A DNA stretch of 64,000 nt from Sphingomonas sp. LR60 (lineage in GTDB: Bacteria > Pseudomonadota > Alphaproteobacteria > Sphingomonadales > Sphingomonadaceae), in the NCBI RefSeq assembly GCF_036855935.1, contig NZ_JASPFK010000001.1, forward strand, positions 841,501-905,500. Direction: 5' to 3'. The notes under the pieces were generated by a model. It saw only the letters and a list, made by a program, of their open reading frames with translations. It did no database searches and was not told where the DNA came from. A program made the position numbers and the translations under genes. Of the stretch, positions 13,827 through 22,717 are shown piece by piece. Position 1 is the stretch's first letter; each line of letters opens with the position of its first letter.

Positions 13827-14057
13827 TCAGGCCGCCGGCTTGGCGAGCAGCTCGGGCTCGAGCAGGCGGTGCAGGTGGACCACCACATATTTCATCTCGG
13901 CGTCGTCGACGGTGCGCTGCGCGGCCGCGCGCCACGCCTTTTCGGCGCTGGCATAGTCCGGAAAGACCCCGACGATATCGATCGAGGACAGATCGCCGAA
14001 TTCGAGGGTGCGCGGATCGCTGACGCGACCACCGAACACCAAATGAAGCTTGCTCAT
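13827..14057 (-). CDS. DUF4170 domain protein
   Basis: A 76-residue soluble protein matching the DUF4170 family of alphaproteobacteria, recognised from the MKYVVVHLHRLLEPE ending and the VFPDYASAEKAWRAAAQRTVDDAE centre. The function of the family is unknown. It has no signal peptide or membrane segment. It stands alone, convergent with the APH-like gene and separated by about 185 bases from the end of the envelope operon. That 185-base gap has no gene; it contains an AGAGCCGC/GCGGCTCT hairpin near 14125-14165. Confidence 0.8.
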   Translation of the reverse strand: MSKLHLVFGGRVSDPRTLEFGDLSSIDIVGVFPDYASAEKAWRAAAQRTVDDAEMKYVVVHLHRLLEPELLAKPAA

Positions 14058-14242
14058 GCACGCGCTCCCGCTGGGGATTGAACCAGTGCCGCACCGCTCG
14101 TCCGCGTCGCCGCCGGAACGAGGAAGAGCCGCGGGCAGCGATTGCGCAGACCCGGCGGCTCTCCCTCAAACTCCGATCGGCGCCGCGGTCGCGCGGTCGG
14201 CCTGCGCAACCCCTAGCGCGATGCGCGTCCGGATTGAAGGGG

Positions 14243-14692
14243 TCAGGACCCGCTCTTTACCTGTTCCTTGCCAGCCTGCGCCGCGGCCGACCCTGCGGTG
14301 CCGGCCGCCTTGAGCACGCCCTGGAATAGCGAGCGCGCCTGATCGCGCGCGGCATTCGGCGTCAGCCCCAGCTGGTCCATCTCGGCGCGACCGGCATCCT
14401 TGGCGGCGGCCAGCGCCGCAACCGCGGCGGTGTTGATCTTGCGCCCGACGCCGGACAGCAACTCCTTCTCGCGGTGGCTGCGCGGCAGGATCGCGGCGAC
14501 CGCCGCACCCAGCACGAGTCCGCCGATCAGCACGCCAAGCGGATTGCCTTCCAGCGTCTCGGCGGTGGCATGGGCGGCATCGCTGGCGCGGTGCTTGGCG
14601 GTGTCGAGCGCGCTCGACGCTGCCTCACGCGCGTGGTCGACGCTTTCGCGCAGACGGCCGTGCTGCTCCTGATCGTTCACTTGGTCGGTCAT
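14243..14692 (-). CDS. Small membrane-associated protein, last gene of envelope operon
   Basis: A 149-residue protein with a long N-terminal amphipathic helix (about 10-50, LRESVDHAREAASSALDTAK). One hydrophobic segment follows (about 52-70, PLGVLIGGLVLGAAVAAILP), then a helical tail rich in Ala, Lys and Gln. The build is like DUF883/ElaB-type inner-membrane proteins, although I do not see a diagnostic motif. Its ATG overlaps the stop of the preceding gene (ATGA). Context suggests a role in envelope stress together with the three upstream genes. Confidence 0.7.
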   Translation of the reverse strand: MTDQVNDQEQHGRLRESVDHAREAASSALDTAKHRASDAAHATAETLEGNPLGVLIGGLVLGAAVAAILPRSHREKELLSGVGRKINTAAVAALAAAKDAGRAEMDQLGLTPNAARDQARSLFQGVLKAAGTAGSAAAQAGKEQVKSGS

Positions 14693-15021
14693 GATCCAGT
14701 CCTTTCGGCGGGTTGGGCGATATCTTCTGGAGATGGCAGACGCTTCTGCCGCTTCTTCGTGCCGAACAAACGCGCGATCTGTCGCCCGACGACGAGCGCC
14801 GCCAGCAGCGACGCACCGCCTGCGACCACGCCCGGATTGCGGCGGGCCACCTCGGTGCCGACCCGCACGGCGCGTTCGCCGCTGCCCGACACCTCGGCCA
14901 GTGCGACGCGCGCAAGGCGGCGGGGTTCGAGTTCGCTCTGCAAACGCCCGACGGTGCCGTCGAGGCGACGACGCGCCTCGGCGACGCGCGCCTCGGCCAA
15001 AGTTACGTCCGTAGCCGTCAT
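14689..15021 (-). CDS. DUF3618-like membrane protein
   Basis: A 110-residue protein. The N-terminal part resembles DUF3618 (EARVAEARRRLDGTVGRLQSELEPRRLA), which is a short amphipathic helix common next to holin-like genes. A single hydrophobic helix follows near 62-82 (NPGVVAGGASLLAALVVGRQ), then a basic tail (GTKKRQKR). The start overlaps the stop of the upstream gene by four bases (ATGA), and its own stop overlaps the next start the same way. Function unknown. It is third in a four-gene operon with a holin-like protein, a common association in alphaproteobacteria. Confidence 0.75.
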   Translation of the reverse strand: MTATDVTLAEARVAEARRRLDGTVGRLQSELEPRRLARVALAEVSGSGERAVRVGTEVARRNPGVVAGGASLLAALVVGRQIARLFGTKKRQKRLPSPEDIAQPAERTGS

Positions 15022-15380
15022 GCGTCCGTATCCGTGCGCAACGCGGACTTGCCCGACAAGGCGAGCAAGCCGGCGATCACCAGCACCACGCCGACCACCG
15101 CGAGCGTCGCCCAGCCGGGGCCGATCAGCGTCGCCAGCGACAGGATCGCCCCGACCAGCAAGGCGATCAGCGCCGCCAGCGCGAGCACGCCGGCAATGGC
15201 AAAGCGAATCGCCGCCGCCTTGTAGCGGCTGACAGCGAAGCCCGCCTTGGCCTTGGCCAATGCGATCTCCGCCTTCGCCACGTCGCGCGCGTCCGTCGCC
15301 AGCTGCGTCACAAGCTGCGGGATACTATCCGGATGGACGCGATCACGTACGTCCGTTCGTTCGGACATTAGATCAGGCAT
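15018..15380 (-). CDS. Phage holin superfamily III-like membrane protein
   Basis: About 120 residues. A polar N-terminus has the helix SIPQLVTQLATDARDVAKAEIALAKAK, typical of the PF07332-type holin family. Two adjacent membrane helices follow (roughly residues 55-80 and 83-105). Despite the family name, chromosomal members are not lysis proteins; they are envelope proteins found with DUF883/DUF3618 partners. The start is uncertain: ATG codons at 15380 (overlapping the upstream gene by eight bases) and 15368 (four bases after its stop) are both possible, and the frame is open to 15401. It ends in an ATGA overlap. Confidence 0.75.
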   Translation of the reverse strand: MPDLMSERTDVRDRVHPDSIPQLVTQLATDARDVAKAEIALAKAKAGFAVSRYKAAAIRFAIAGVLALAALIALLVGAILSLATLIGPGWATLAVVGVVLVIAGLLALSGKSALRTDTDA

Positions 15381-15909
15381 CGCGCTGGTCGACGGCGGCA
15401 CCGATCAGTCGCGCCACCACGAAGCCGATTCCGGCCGCGAGGCCCACGGCCAATTCGGGGCTCTTGCGCACCAGTGCACGGGCGTCGTCGAGCAGGTCGT
15501 CGACGCTCTTCTGATCGATCGTGCTGGTAAAGCCCTGCACGCGATCCGCCGCTGAGCGGGCATATTGGCCGTACTGTGCGCCAAGCTTCTCATCGACCTG
15601 CCCGGCGGCGTCGGTGAGCATCTGCGAAAGCTGCGTCAGCGCGTCGGTCGCCCTGGCTTTGCCGTCTTCGGCGAAGGTGCGCGCCTTGTCGGCGGCCTGT
15701 TCGCGGCCCTTGGCGACGTGATCGCGTACCGATTGCTTGGCATCCGCAAGCGTGCTGCCGCTGGCGGTCGCGCTAGTGTCTTCGGGCGTAAAGTCGACGC
15801 CGGCATCCTTCAGCGGCGCGGCGGGCGTGAACGATGCGTCGGCGGGTGGCGGCGCGGCGTCTGCCGGAGTGGAATGCTGGAGCGTGTCACGATCCTGCTC
15901 AACGGCCAT
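15373..15909 (-). CDS. Helical membrane-anchored protein, first gene of envelope operon
   Basis: A 178-residue protein. A disordered Ala/Pro/Asp-rich N-terminus (about 1-55) precedes long helical repeats (KQSVRDHVAKGREQAADKARTFAEDGKA and on), of the type seen in DUF883/apolipoprotein-like stress proteins. A short hydrophobic segment lies near the C-terminus (SPELAVGLAAGIGFVVARLIG, about 150-170). It is the promoter-proximal gene. An EcfG-like promoter lies 30 bases upstream (15939-15964), so the operon is probably part of the general stress response. No enzymatic motif is present. Confidence 0.7.
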   Translation of the reverse strand: MAVEQDRDTLQHSTPADAAPPPADASFTPAAPLKDAGVDFTPEDTSATASGSTLADAKQSVRDHVAKGREQAADKARTFAEDGKARATDALTQLSQMLTDAAGQVDEKLGAQYGQYARSAADRVQGFTSTIDQKSVDDLLDDARALVRKSPELAVGLAAGIGFVVARLIGAAVDQRDA

Positions 15910-15938
15910 GATTCATCCTTCCCTGGTCGAGGTCCAAC

Positions 15939-15964
15939 AACCCGGCGGCCGGGTCGGCGGTTCC
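15939..15964 (-). promoter_or_regulatory. EcfG-like general stress promoter
   Basis: On the minus strand GGAAC (15964-15960) is followed after 17 bases by GGTT (15942-15939). The EcfG consensus is GGAAC, 16-17 bases, then CGTT; here there is one mismatch in the -10 element. It precedes the four-gene envelope operon. The call rests on the motif and on known EcfG regulons in sphingomonads. Confidence 0.55.
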
Positions 15965-16031
15965 ATCGCGTTGCAGCATCGCCGGGCGCCCGCTAGGAGG
16001 CGCCATGCCCTGCCGCGATGGCAGAAAATAG

Positions 16032-17324
<1,293 letters not shown>

Positions 17325-17369
17325 TAGGGCTTGCAAAGGGCGAGGCGACTCGCGAGAATCGCTGGCGTT

Positions 17370-17684
17370 ATGCCTCGCCCGTCAACCCGCCTCTCGCAAA
17401 CGCTCCGGCGTGCTGCCGTCCCCGCCCTTGCGGTGGCGGTGATGGCGTTTTTCGGCGCCTATGCGGTGGTGGGGCCAAACGGACTGATCGCGCTGGGTGA
17501 TTACAAGCGGCAGCTGGTGGCGCGAGAGCGGCAATATGCCCAGCTCGATCAACGCCGGACGATGTTGCAGAACCGGGTGACGCTGCTCGATCCCCGCCAC
17601 GCGAACCCGGATATGGTGGACGAACTGGTGCGCAAGGAGCTGAACGTCGCGCACCCCGACGAGGTGATCGTTCCGCTGAAATGA
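17370..17684 (+). CDS. ftsB: Septum formation initiator FtsB/DivIC
   Basis: A bitopic division protein, about 104 residues from the ATG at 17370; a TTG at 17331 is also in frame. One membrane helix (AAVPALAVAVMAFFGAYAVVG, about 14-34) is followed by a periplasmic coiled coil (LVARERQYAQLDQRRTMLQNRVTLL) and a short conserved tail (DPDMVDELVRKEL-type sequence). FtsB bridges FtsL and FtsQ in the divisome and helps to activate septal peptidoglycan synthesis. The position straight after eno is the usual one in proteobacteria and supports the call despite weak sequence conservation. Confidence 0.87.
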   Translation: MPRPSTRLSQTLRRAAVPALAVAVMAFFGAYAVVGPNGLIALGDYKRQLVARERQYAQLDQRRTMLQNRVTLLDPRHANPDMVDELVRKELNVAHPDEVIVPLK

Positions 17685-17711
17685 GCGGCAACGGGGGGAC
17701 GCTCCCTTGAT

Positions 17712-17925
17712 CGTCACCCCGGCGAAAGCCGGGGCCCAGTTGGGAAAGCCTCAGTAGCTGCGCGGCGTGCGTCGCCATCAGCGTCACGAAACTGGACCCC
17801 GGCCTTCGCCGGGGTGACGGGGTTCGGGAGGATTGGCGTGCCAATCTTGTCTTCCCGGACCTAGTCCGCGACCCCGCTTACTCCCGGCAGAAGAAGCGAG
17901 ACCCCGATCAAGCCCGGGATGACCA
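17712..17925. repeat. Intergenic REP pair (accounts for the whole gap)
   Basis: 17712-17819 is bounded by inverted ends (left CGTCACCCCGGCGAAAGCC, right its mirror; 22 of 23 bases match) around a variable centre. A second unit of the CCCGGGAT type follows at about 17864-17925. The same end sequences occur at 37717, 44286 and 63674. No coding sequence was seen between ftsB and the hydrolase. Confidence 0.8.
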
Positions 17926-17927
17926 CC

Positions 17928-18752
17928 TTACCTGCCCAAGAACGTCAGCAGATCGTCGGTCAGCCGGTCGCTTTCCGTAGCGAACAGCCCATGCGGCGCG
18001 CCGTCATATTCGACCAGTTGCGCGTTCGCGATCCCGGCCGCTGCGGCGCGGCCGCTGGCGTCGATCGGCACGGTCTTGTCGGCGGTGCCATGCAGCACCA
18101 GCGTCGGCACGCGGAAGGCGGGCAGGTCGGGGCGGAAGTCGGTGTGGCCGAAGCTCTCGGCGCATTTCAGCGTCGGCTGCAACCCCGCCTGCATCGCGAT
18201 CCGCCATGCCCAATCGAGCGTCGCCTCGCTGACCGGGCTGGTGACGTAACCGACGCCGAAGAAGTCCTTGAAGAAGCTTCGGAAGAAGTTCGGACGATCG
18301 GTCAGGATCCCGTCGGCGATGCCGGCCAGCGTCTGCTCGTCGACGCCATCGGGATTGTCCTCTGTCTTCAGCATGTACGGCACGACCGACGCGATCAGCG
18401 CCGACGAGATCACGCCCTTGCCGTCGTAGCGGCTCTGATATCGCGCCACCTCGCCGCCGCCCATCGAGAAGCCGACCAGCGTCACGTCTTCCGTCGCGCC
18501 CGCCGCCTCCATGACGTCGCGAAGATCGTCGGTGAGGGTGTCATAGTCATAGCCCGACCATGGCTGTCCCGAGCGCCCGAAGCCGCGTCGGTCATAAGCA
18601 ATCGCGCGAAAACCGGCATCGGCCAGCGCTTTCATCTGCGGGTCCCAGCTATCCGAGGACAGCGGCCAGCCATGGATCAGAACGACCGGGCGACCCTCAC
18701 CCCAATCCTTGACGTAGATGTCGGTCCCGTCGCGCGTCTTCACATATGGCAT
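17928..18752 (-). CDS. Alpha/beta hydrolase (non-haem chloroperoxidase/aryl esterase type)
   Basis: A 274-residue alpha/beta-hydrolase. The oxyanion segment LIHGWPLSSDSW lies near 25-36, the nucleophile elbow GFSMGGGE near 96-103 (Ser98), the acid Asp in LVLHGTADKTVP near 220, and His in GAPHGLF near 250. This motif set matches the cofactor-free haloperoxidase/esterase group, whose physiological reaction is usually ester hydrolysis. I start at the ATG 18752, which has AAGGAG upstream and gives the family's MPYVKTRDGTDIYVKDWG N-terminus; the frame is open to 18833 without support. Imperfect tandem repeats fill its upstream region. Confidence 0.9.
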   Translation of the reverse strand: MPYVKTRDGTDIYVKDWGEGRPVVLIHGWPLSSDSWDPQMKALADAGFRAIAYDRRGFGRSGQPWSGYDYDTLTDDLRDVMEAAGATEDVTLVGFSMGGGEVARYQSRYDGKGVISSALIASVVPYMLKTEDNPDGVDEQTLAGIADGILTDRPNFFRSFFKDFFGVGYVTSPVSEATLDWAWRIAMQAGLQPTLKCAESFGHTDFRPDLPAFRVPTLVLHGTADKTVPIDASGRAAAAGIANAQLVEYDGAPHGLFATESDRLTDDLLTFLGR

Positions 18753-18795
18753 GTGGCTCTCCTTGGCAGAGCAGCCGTAACGGGCGGTTTGTGGT

Positions 18796-19059
18796 GGCGT
18801 TCCTTGCCCGGGTGGCGGGCTCGACACACTCATTTACGCGCAGTCGGAAATTTTGGCGCGCAGGTGGTGATGCGAGCCGCAAGGTCAGAGGTTCTGGATC
18901 CCCGCCTTCGCGGGGATGACGAAAGGGGGCGTTCCTTGGCCCGAGTGCGGGGCCAACACCGTCATTCCCGCGCAGGCGGGAATCCAGACGCGCAGGTCGT
19001 GGTAGGAGTCGCAAGGTCAGACGTTCTGCGTCCCCGCCTTCACGGGCATGTCATAAGGG
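18796..19059 (+). repeat. Two imperfect tandem repeats, 132-bp period
   Basis: Unit 1 is 18796-18927 and unit 2 is 18928-19059. Both start GGCGTTCC, share GCGCAGGT and GCAAGGTCAGA, and end with a hairpin (CCCCGCCTTC type) and ATGACG/ATGTCAT, then AAGGG. Unit 2 keeps an extra palindrome (TTCCCGCGCAGGCGGGAA) that is degenerate in unit 1. The units occupy most of the 318-base gap between the hydrolase and aroB; no gene was seen. Confidence 0.75.
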
Positions 19060-19070
19060 ATGAGGGGCAG

Positions 19071-20171
19071 TTACCGCCCCGGTTCGCCGAGGAACGCCTC
19101 GACCCGATCGAGCGCCACGGTCTTGTCGAGATACGTCTGGCCGATCCCGTGCGCGAGCAGGAACGGCAGCGTGCCGGCCGCCATCTTCTTGTCGTGGCGC
19201 ATATGTTCGACCAGCCGTGCGGGCTGGGCGGTGATGCCCGAGGCGGCGAGGCCGTCGGGCAACCCGCTGTCGCGCCAATGCGCGGCGACGCGCGCGGCAT
19301 CGTCCGCCGAACAGCGCCCGGTCGCGGCGGAGAAGGCGAAGGCGAGCCCGCAGCCGGCGGCGACCGCCTCGCCATGGAGCAGCCGGTCGGAGAAGCCCGC
19401 CTCCGCTTCCAAGGCGTGGCCGAAGGTGTGGCCGAGGTTGAGCAGCGCGCGGCGGCCCTTGGTCTCGAACTCGTCCTCGCCGACGATCCGCGCCTTGGCG
19501 GCGACCGCATGCGCGATCGCCTTCACGCGCGCTTCGGGATCGCCCGCGAGCAGTTTCGCGCCATTCGCCTCGCACCAAGCGAAGAAGTCGGCGTCATCGA
19601 TCAGCCCGTATTTGACGACCTCGGCATAGCCGGCGCGCACCTGCCGCGCGGGCAGGGTATCGAGCACGTCGGGGTCGATCAGCACCACCTTGGGCTGGTG
19701 GAAGGCGCCGATCAAATTCTTGCCGGCGCGCGCGTTGATCCCGGTCTTGCCGCCGACCGACGAATCGACCTGAGACAACAGCGTGGTCGGGATCTGCACG
19801 AACCCGCAGCCGCGCTTGAGGATCGCGGTCGCAAAGCCGACCAGATCGCCGATCACTCCGCCACCCAGCGCCACGACATGATCGCCGCGCTCGACGCCGA
19901 GCGCGAGCAGTTCGTCGGTGAGCCGCTCCAGCGTCGCCCAGCTTTTCGACGCTTCGCCGGCCGGCAGCACGATCTCGGCGTGCCGGAGGCCGGCGGCGTC
20001 CAGCGCGGCGGTCAGCGTGGCGAGATGCGCGACGACATTGGCGTCGGCGACGATCACCACCGGGCGCGTGCCGACGATCGGCGCGAGCGCGTCGCCGGCA
20101 CGCGACAACAGCCCCGGCTCGATCCGCACGTCATAGCTGCGGTCGCCCAGCGCCACGGTCACGGTCGTCAT
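19071..20171 (-). CDS. aroB: 3-dehydroquinate synthase
   Basis: Second enzyme of the shikimate pathway, NAD- and metal-dependent, converting DAHP to 3-dehydroquinate; 366 residues. NAD-binding elements are VIVADANVVAHL, GEASKSW and GGGVIGDLVGFAT (about 106-118). QIPTTLLSQVDSSVGGKTGIN is the family signature near 135-155, and the metal ligands include Glu in GYAEVVKYG and His in NLGHTFGHALE. The ATG overlaps the aroK stop by four bases (ATGA), giving the common aroK-aroB operon. Confidence 0.97.
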   Translation of the reverse strand: MTTVTVALGDRSYDVRIEPGLLSRAGDALAPIVGTRPVVIVADANVVAHLATLTAALDAAGLRHAEIVLPAGEASKSWATLERLTDELLALGVERGDHVVALGGGVIGDLVGFATAILKRGCGFVQIPTTLLSQVDSSVGGKTGINARAGKNLIGAFHQPKVVLIDPDVLDTLPARQVRAGYAEVVKYGLIDDADFFAWCEANGAKLLAGDPEARVKAIAHAVAAKARIVGEDEFETKGRRALLNLGHTFGHALEAEAGFSDRLLHGEAVAAGCGLAFAFSAATGRCSADDAARVAAHWRDSGLPDGLAASGITAQPARLVEHMRHDKKMAAGTLPFLLAHGIGQTYLDKTVALDRVEAFLGEPGR

Positions 20172-20731
20172 TTGCTCAGGGCCTCCATGATCGCGCGCAC
20201 CGTGATGTCATGCGGCGTATTCGCGCTGGGAATGCGCAGATGTGCGAGTGCGTAGAGCGGGTTGCGGACCGCGGCCAGCTCGCGCAGCACGGTCGCGGGG
20301 TCCTTGCCGCGCAGTAGCGGGCGGGTGTCGCGGCGCTTCACGCGCTCGGCAAGTACCTCGACGGGCGCGTCGAGCCAGATCGCCAGCGCATCGGACAGGA
20401 TCAGCGCGCGTGTCTCGTCGTTGACGAAGGCGCCACCGCCGGTCGCGATCACCTTCGGACGCCCATCGATCAGCCGCTGGATCACCCGCCGCTCGCCGTC
20501 ACGAAAATATTCTTCGCCGAACTGCGCGAAGATGTCGGCGATCGACATGCCCGCCGCCGTCTCGATCTCGGTATCGGCGTCGACGAACGGCAGCGCGAGG
20601 CGCAGCGCGAGCCGGCGGCCGACCGTCGATTTGCCCGCGCCCATCAATCCCACCAGCACGATCGGGCGGCCGGTCCAGCGATGCGGACGGCGCGACGAGC
20701 GGCGGGACGGGACGGGCGGGCTTTGCAACAT
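20168..20731 (-). CDS. aroK: Shikimate kinase
   Basis: Phosphorylates shikimate with ATP. From the ATG at 20731 it has 187 residues. The frame is open to 20815, but the extra residues would reach back toward the divergent gene and look unlike the family. Walker A is GLMGAGKST (28-36). The shikimate-binding Asp/Arg pair lies in FVDADTEIE and FRDGERRV, and the adenine lid is RDTRPLLRG. GGGAF is the conserved shikimate loop. Coupled to aroB by an ATGA overlap. It is divergent from the small membrane protein at 20830, with about 100 bases between. Confidence 0.93.
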   Translation of the reverse strand: MLQSPPVPSRRSSRRPHRWTGRPIVLVGLMGAGKSTVGRRLALRLALPFVDADTEIETAAGMSIADIFAQFGEEYFRDGERRVIQRLIDGRPKVIATGGGAFVNDETRALILSDALAIWLDAPVEVLAERVKRRDTRPLLRGKDPATVLRELAAVRNPLYALAHLRIPSANTPHDITVRAIMEALSK

Positions 20732-20829
20732 CGTCTCTGCGGCTATACAGCGCGTTCCGTTCCCGGCAACAGCAGGCTCGTGCCGCGTCGGGGCTGAGTT
20801 ATACGTCGCGCGCAAAGGTTGGGAATTTC

Positions 20830-20967
20830 ATGACCCGGTTGATTGTCTCCGTCGTCGTGCTGCTGGTGATCGTGGTGGGCGCGCTGTTCTTCTTTGCGGG
20901 CCGCGCAACCGAGCAGCCGGTCACGCGTGTCGAGAAGGCGGTCGAGCTTGGCAATCTCGCCGGCTAA
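20830..20967 (+). CDS. Very small single-span membrane protein
   Basis: A 45-residue protein consisting of an N-terminal membrane helix (LIVSVVVLLVIVVGALFFFAG, about 4-24) and a short polar tail (TEQPVTRVEKAVELGNLAG). It lies just before, and overlaps by 20 bases, the large exported protein. The arrangement is divergent from aroK. No family was recognised. Reasons to accept it are the start codon within a suitable distance of the promoter region, the clean membrane helix and the tight overlap with the next gene. Confidence 0.6.
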   Translation: MTRLIVSVVVLLVIVVGALFFFAGRATEQPVTRVEKAVELGNLAG

Positions 20968-22717
20968 ACGCGCCGCGCTGGCCGGCGTCGCGGCGCTCGG
21001 CCTCGCGGCGGCGGCCATCGCACAGGACCGCCCCGAGTCGCTGTTGCCGCCCGGCTTCGGCGACGCGGCGCCGGCGCCAGCGCCCGCTGCACAGCCGAGC
21101 CCGGCCGCGACCGGGGCCGCCAATGCGCCGCGCGTGCAGGCGACGACGCCGGCCGGGCCGTTGCCGCCGCTGCCTCCGCTGCCCTTCCCGTCACCGACGG
21201 CGAGTCCCAGCCCGGTGCCGACTCCAAGCTATGTGCTGCCGGCGTTCGCGCGACGCTCGCTGGCGGCGGTCGGGGCCGATCAGGGGTTCGTGGGCGAGGC
21301 GTTCGGGAGCGCGGATGGCCGCTATGTCGAGCGGCTGATGCGCTATCTGTCGGCGCCCTTGCCGTCGCGGTGGCTGTCGATCGCCCTGCGGCGGCTGCTG
21401 GTGGCGAAGATCGATACACCTGCGCGCGTCAACGGTGCCGACTTTGCCGCCGAACGTGCGTGGTTGTTGCTGCGGATGGGCGAGTCGGTGTCGGCGCGCG
21501 CGGTCGCGCAGTCGGTCGACAGCGACCGTGTGACGCCGAAGCTGCGTGAAGTGTGGATGCAGGCCGCGCTCGCGACCGGCGATCCGGCCGGACTGTGCCC
21601 GCTCGCCGCCACGGCGGGCGACAGCGAGCGCGCGTGGACCGTCGCGCGCGCGATGTGCGCCGGGTTGACCGGGGCGGGGCGGACCCAACCGCTGATCGCC
21701 GACATCCGCCGCCGCCGCGTCGCCAGCGGGATCGACCTGGCACTGGCGCAGAAGGTGATGGGCGCCGGGCTCAACAGCCGCCAGGCGGTGACGATCGAAT
21801 GGGCACCGGTGGTGCAATTGACCGCGTGGCGGTTCGGGCTGGCGACCGCGACCGGGGTCGCAGTGCCTGACGAGCTTTACGCTACGGTCGGACCGCAGGT
21901 GCGCGGCTGGCAGGCGCTGGCCCCCGCGATCCCGCTCGCCGAGCGTGCCGCCGTCTCGGATCGCGCCGCGGCGCAGGGCGTGTTATCGAGCGCGGCGCTG
22001 GTCGATCTCTATGCTGCGGTCGCCGAGGGCAATGACGCGCCCGCCGCCTTGTCGGGCACCGCCGCGACGTTGCGCGACGCCTATGTCGGCAACGATCGGG
22101 CGACGCGGATCGCCGCGATGGTCAAGCTGTGGGACGCCGCGGAGACGCCCGCGAGCCGCTATGCCCGACTGGTGCTGACCGCGCGCGCCGCGGCACGGCT
22201 GCCGGCGCGCGCCAACGAGGCGGAGGCCGATCGATTGATCGCGTCGATGCTGACCGCCGGGCTGGATCGCACCGCGCAGCGTTGGCAAGGCGCAGTGCCC
22301 GCCGGCAGCACCGGCTGGGCGATGCTCTTGCTCGCCGACCCCGATGCGATCGCGCAACTGCCCGCATCGACGATCACCGATTATGCCCCCACCGGCGCGC
22401 TGGCCGAGCGCAAGCGGCAATTGTTCTTCGCCGGCATGGCGGGGCTCGGGCGGCTGCCCGCCGCGGCGGTCGACGATCTCGCCGAGAAGCTGGCGGTGCC
22501 GGTCGCGCAGCGCAACGCCTGGACGAGCGCGCTGGAGCGTGCCGCGGGCGAGGGGCAGGCGGGAACGGTGCTGTTGCTGGCGGCGGTCGGGATGCAGGCG
22601 GATGGCTGGGCACATGTCCCTCCCGCGGCGCTGTTCCATATCGTCCGCGCGCTGCGGGCGGTCGGGCTCGACGGCGAGGCGCGGATGATCGCGGCGGAGG
22701 CGATCGCGCGATTGTGA
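20948..22717 (+). CDS. Large exported protein of unknown function, upstream of xerD
   Basis: About 589 residues starting from TTG at 20948, which gives a good signal peptide (MAISPAKRAALAGVAALGLAAAAIAQ). A Pro/Ala-rich linker (about 35-90) is followed by a long all-helical, Ala- and Leu-rich domain with repeated AWxLLRMGE/LREAW-like helices suggesting TPR-like or solenoid folding. There are no catalytic motifs. The frame is open further upstream to 20894, but that would put the start inside the small membrane gene without a signal peptide. Its stop overlaps the xerD GTG (GTGA). The role is unknown; the position between aroK and xerD is the only hint. Confidence 0.7.
   Translation: MAISPAKRAALAGVAALGLAAAAIAQDRPESLLPPGFGDAAPAPAPAAQPSPAATGAANAPRVQATTPAGPLPPLPPLPFPSPTASPSPVPTPSYVLPAFARRSLAAVGADQGFVGEAFGSADGRYVERLMRYLSAPLPSRWLSIALRRLLVAKIDTPARVNGADFAAERAWLLLRMGESVSARAVAQSVDSDRVTPKLREVWMQAALATGDPAGLCPLAATAGDSERAWTVARAMCAGLTGAGRTQPLIADIRRRRVASGIDLALAQKVMGAGLNSRQAVTIEWAPVVQLTAWRFGLATATGVAVPDELYATVGPQVRGWQALAPAIPLAERAAVSDRAAAQGVLSSAALVDLYAAVAEGNDAPAALSGTAATLRDAYVGNDRATRIAAMVKLWDAAETPASRYARLVLTARAAARLPARANEAEADRLIASMLTAGLDRTAQRWQGAVPAGSTGWAMLLLADPDAIAQLPASTITDYAPTGALAERKRQLFFAGMAGLGRLPAAAVDDLAEKLAVPVAQRNAWTSALERAAGEGQAGTVLLLAAVGMQADGWAHVPPAALFHIVRALRAVGLDGEARMIAAEAIARL

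Noticed and set aside
14058..14242. Possible structured RNA (for example 6S-like) in the gap between the DUF4170 gene and the envelope operon
   Set aside because: There is a good hairpin, but I could not recognise any RNA family consensus.
17919..20255. A long plus-strand open frame opposite the hydrolase and aroB
   Set aside because: It crosses a repeat-filled spacer and two convincing genes on the other strand; no homology.
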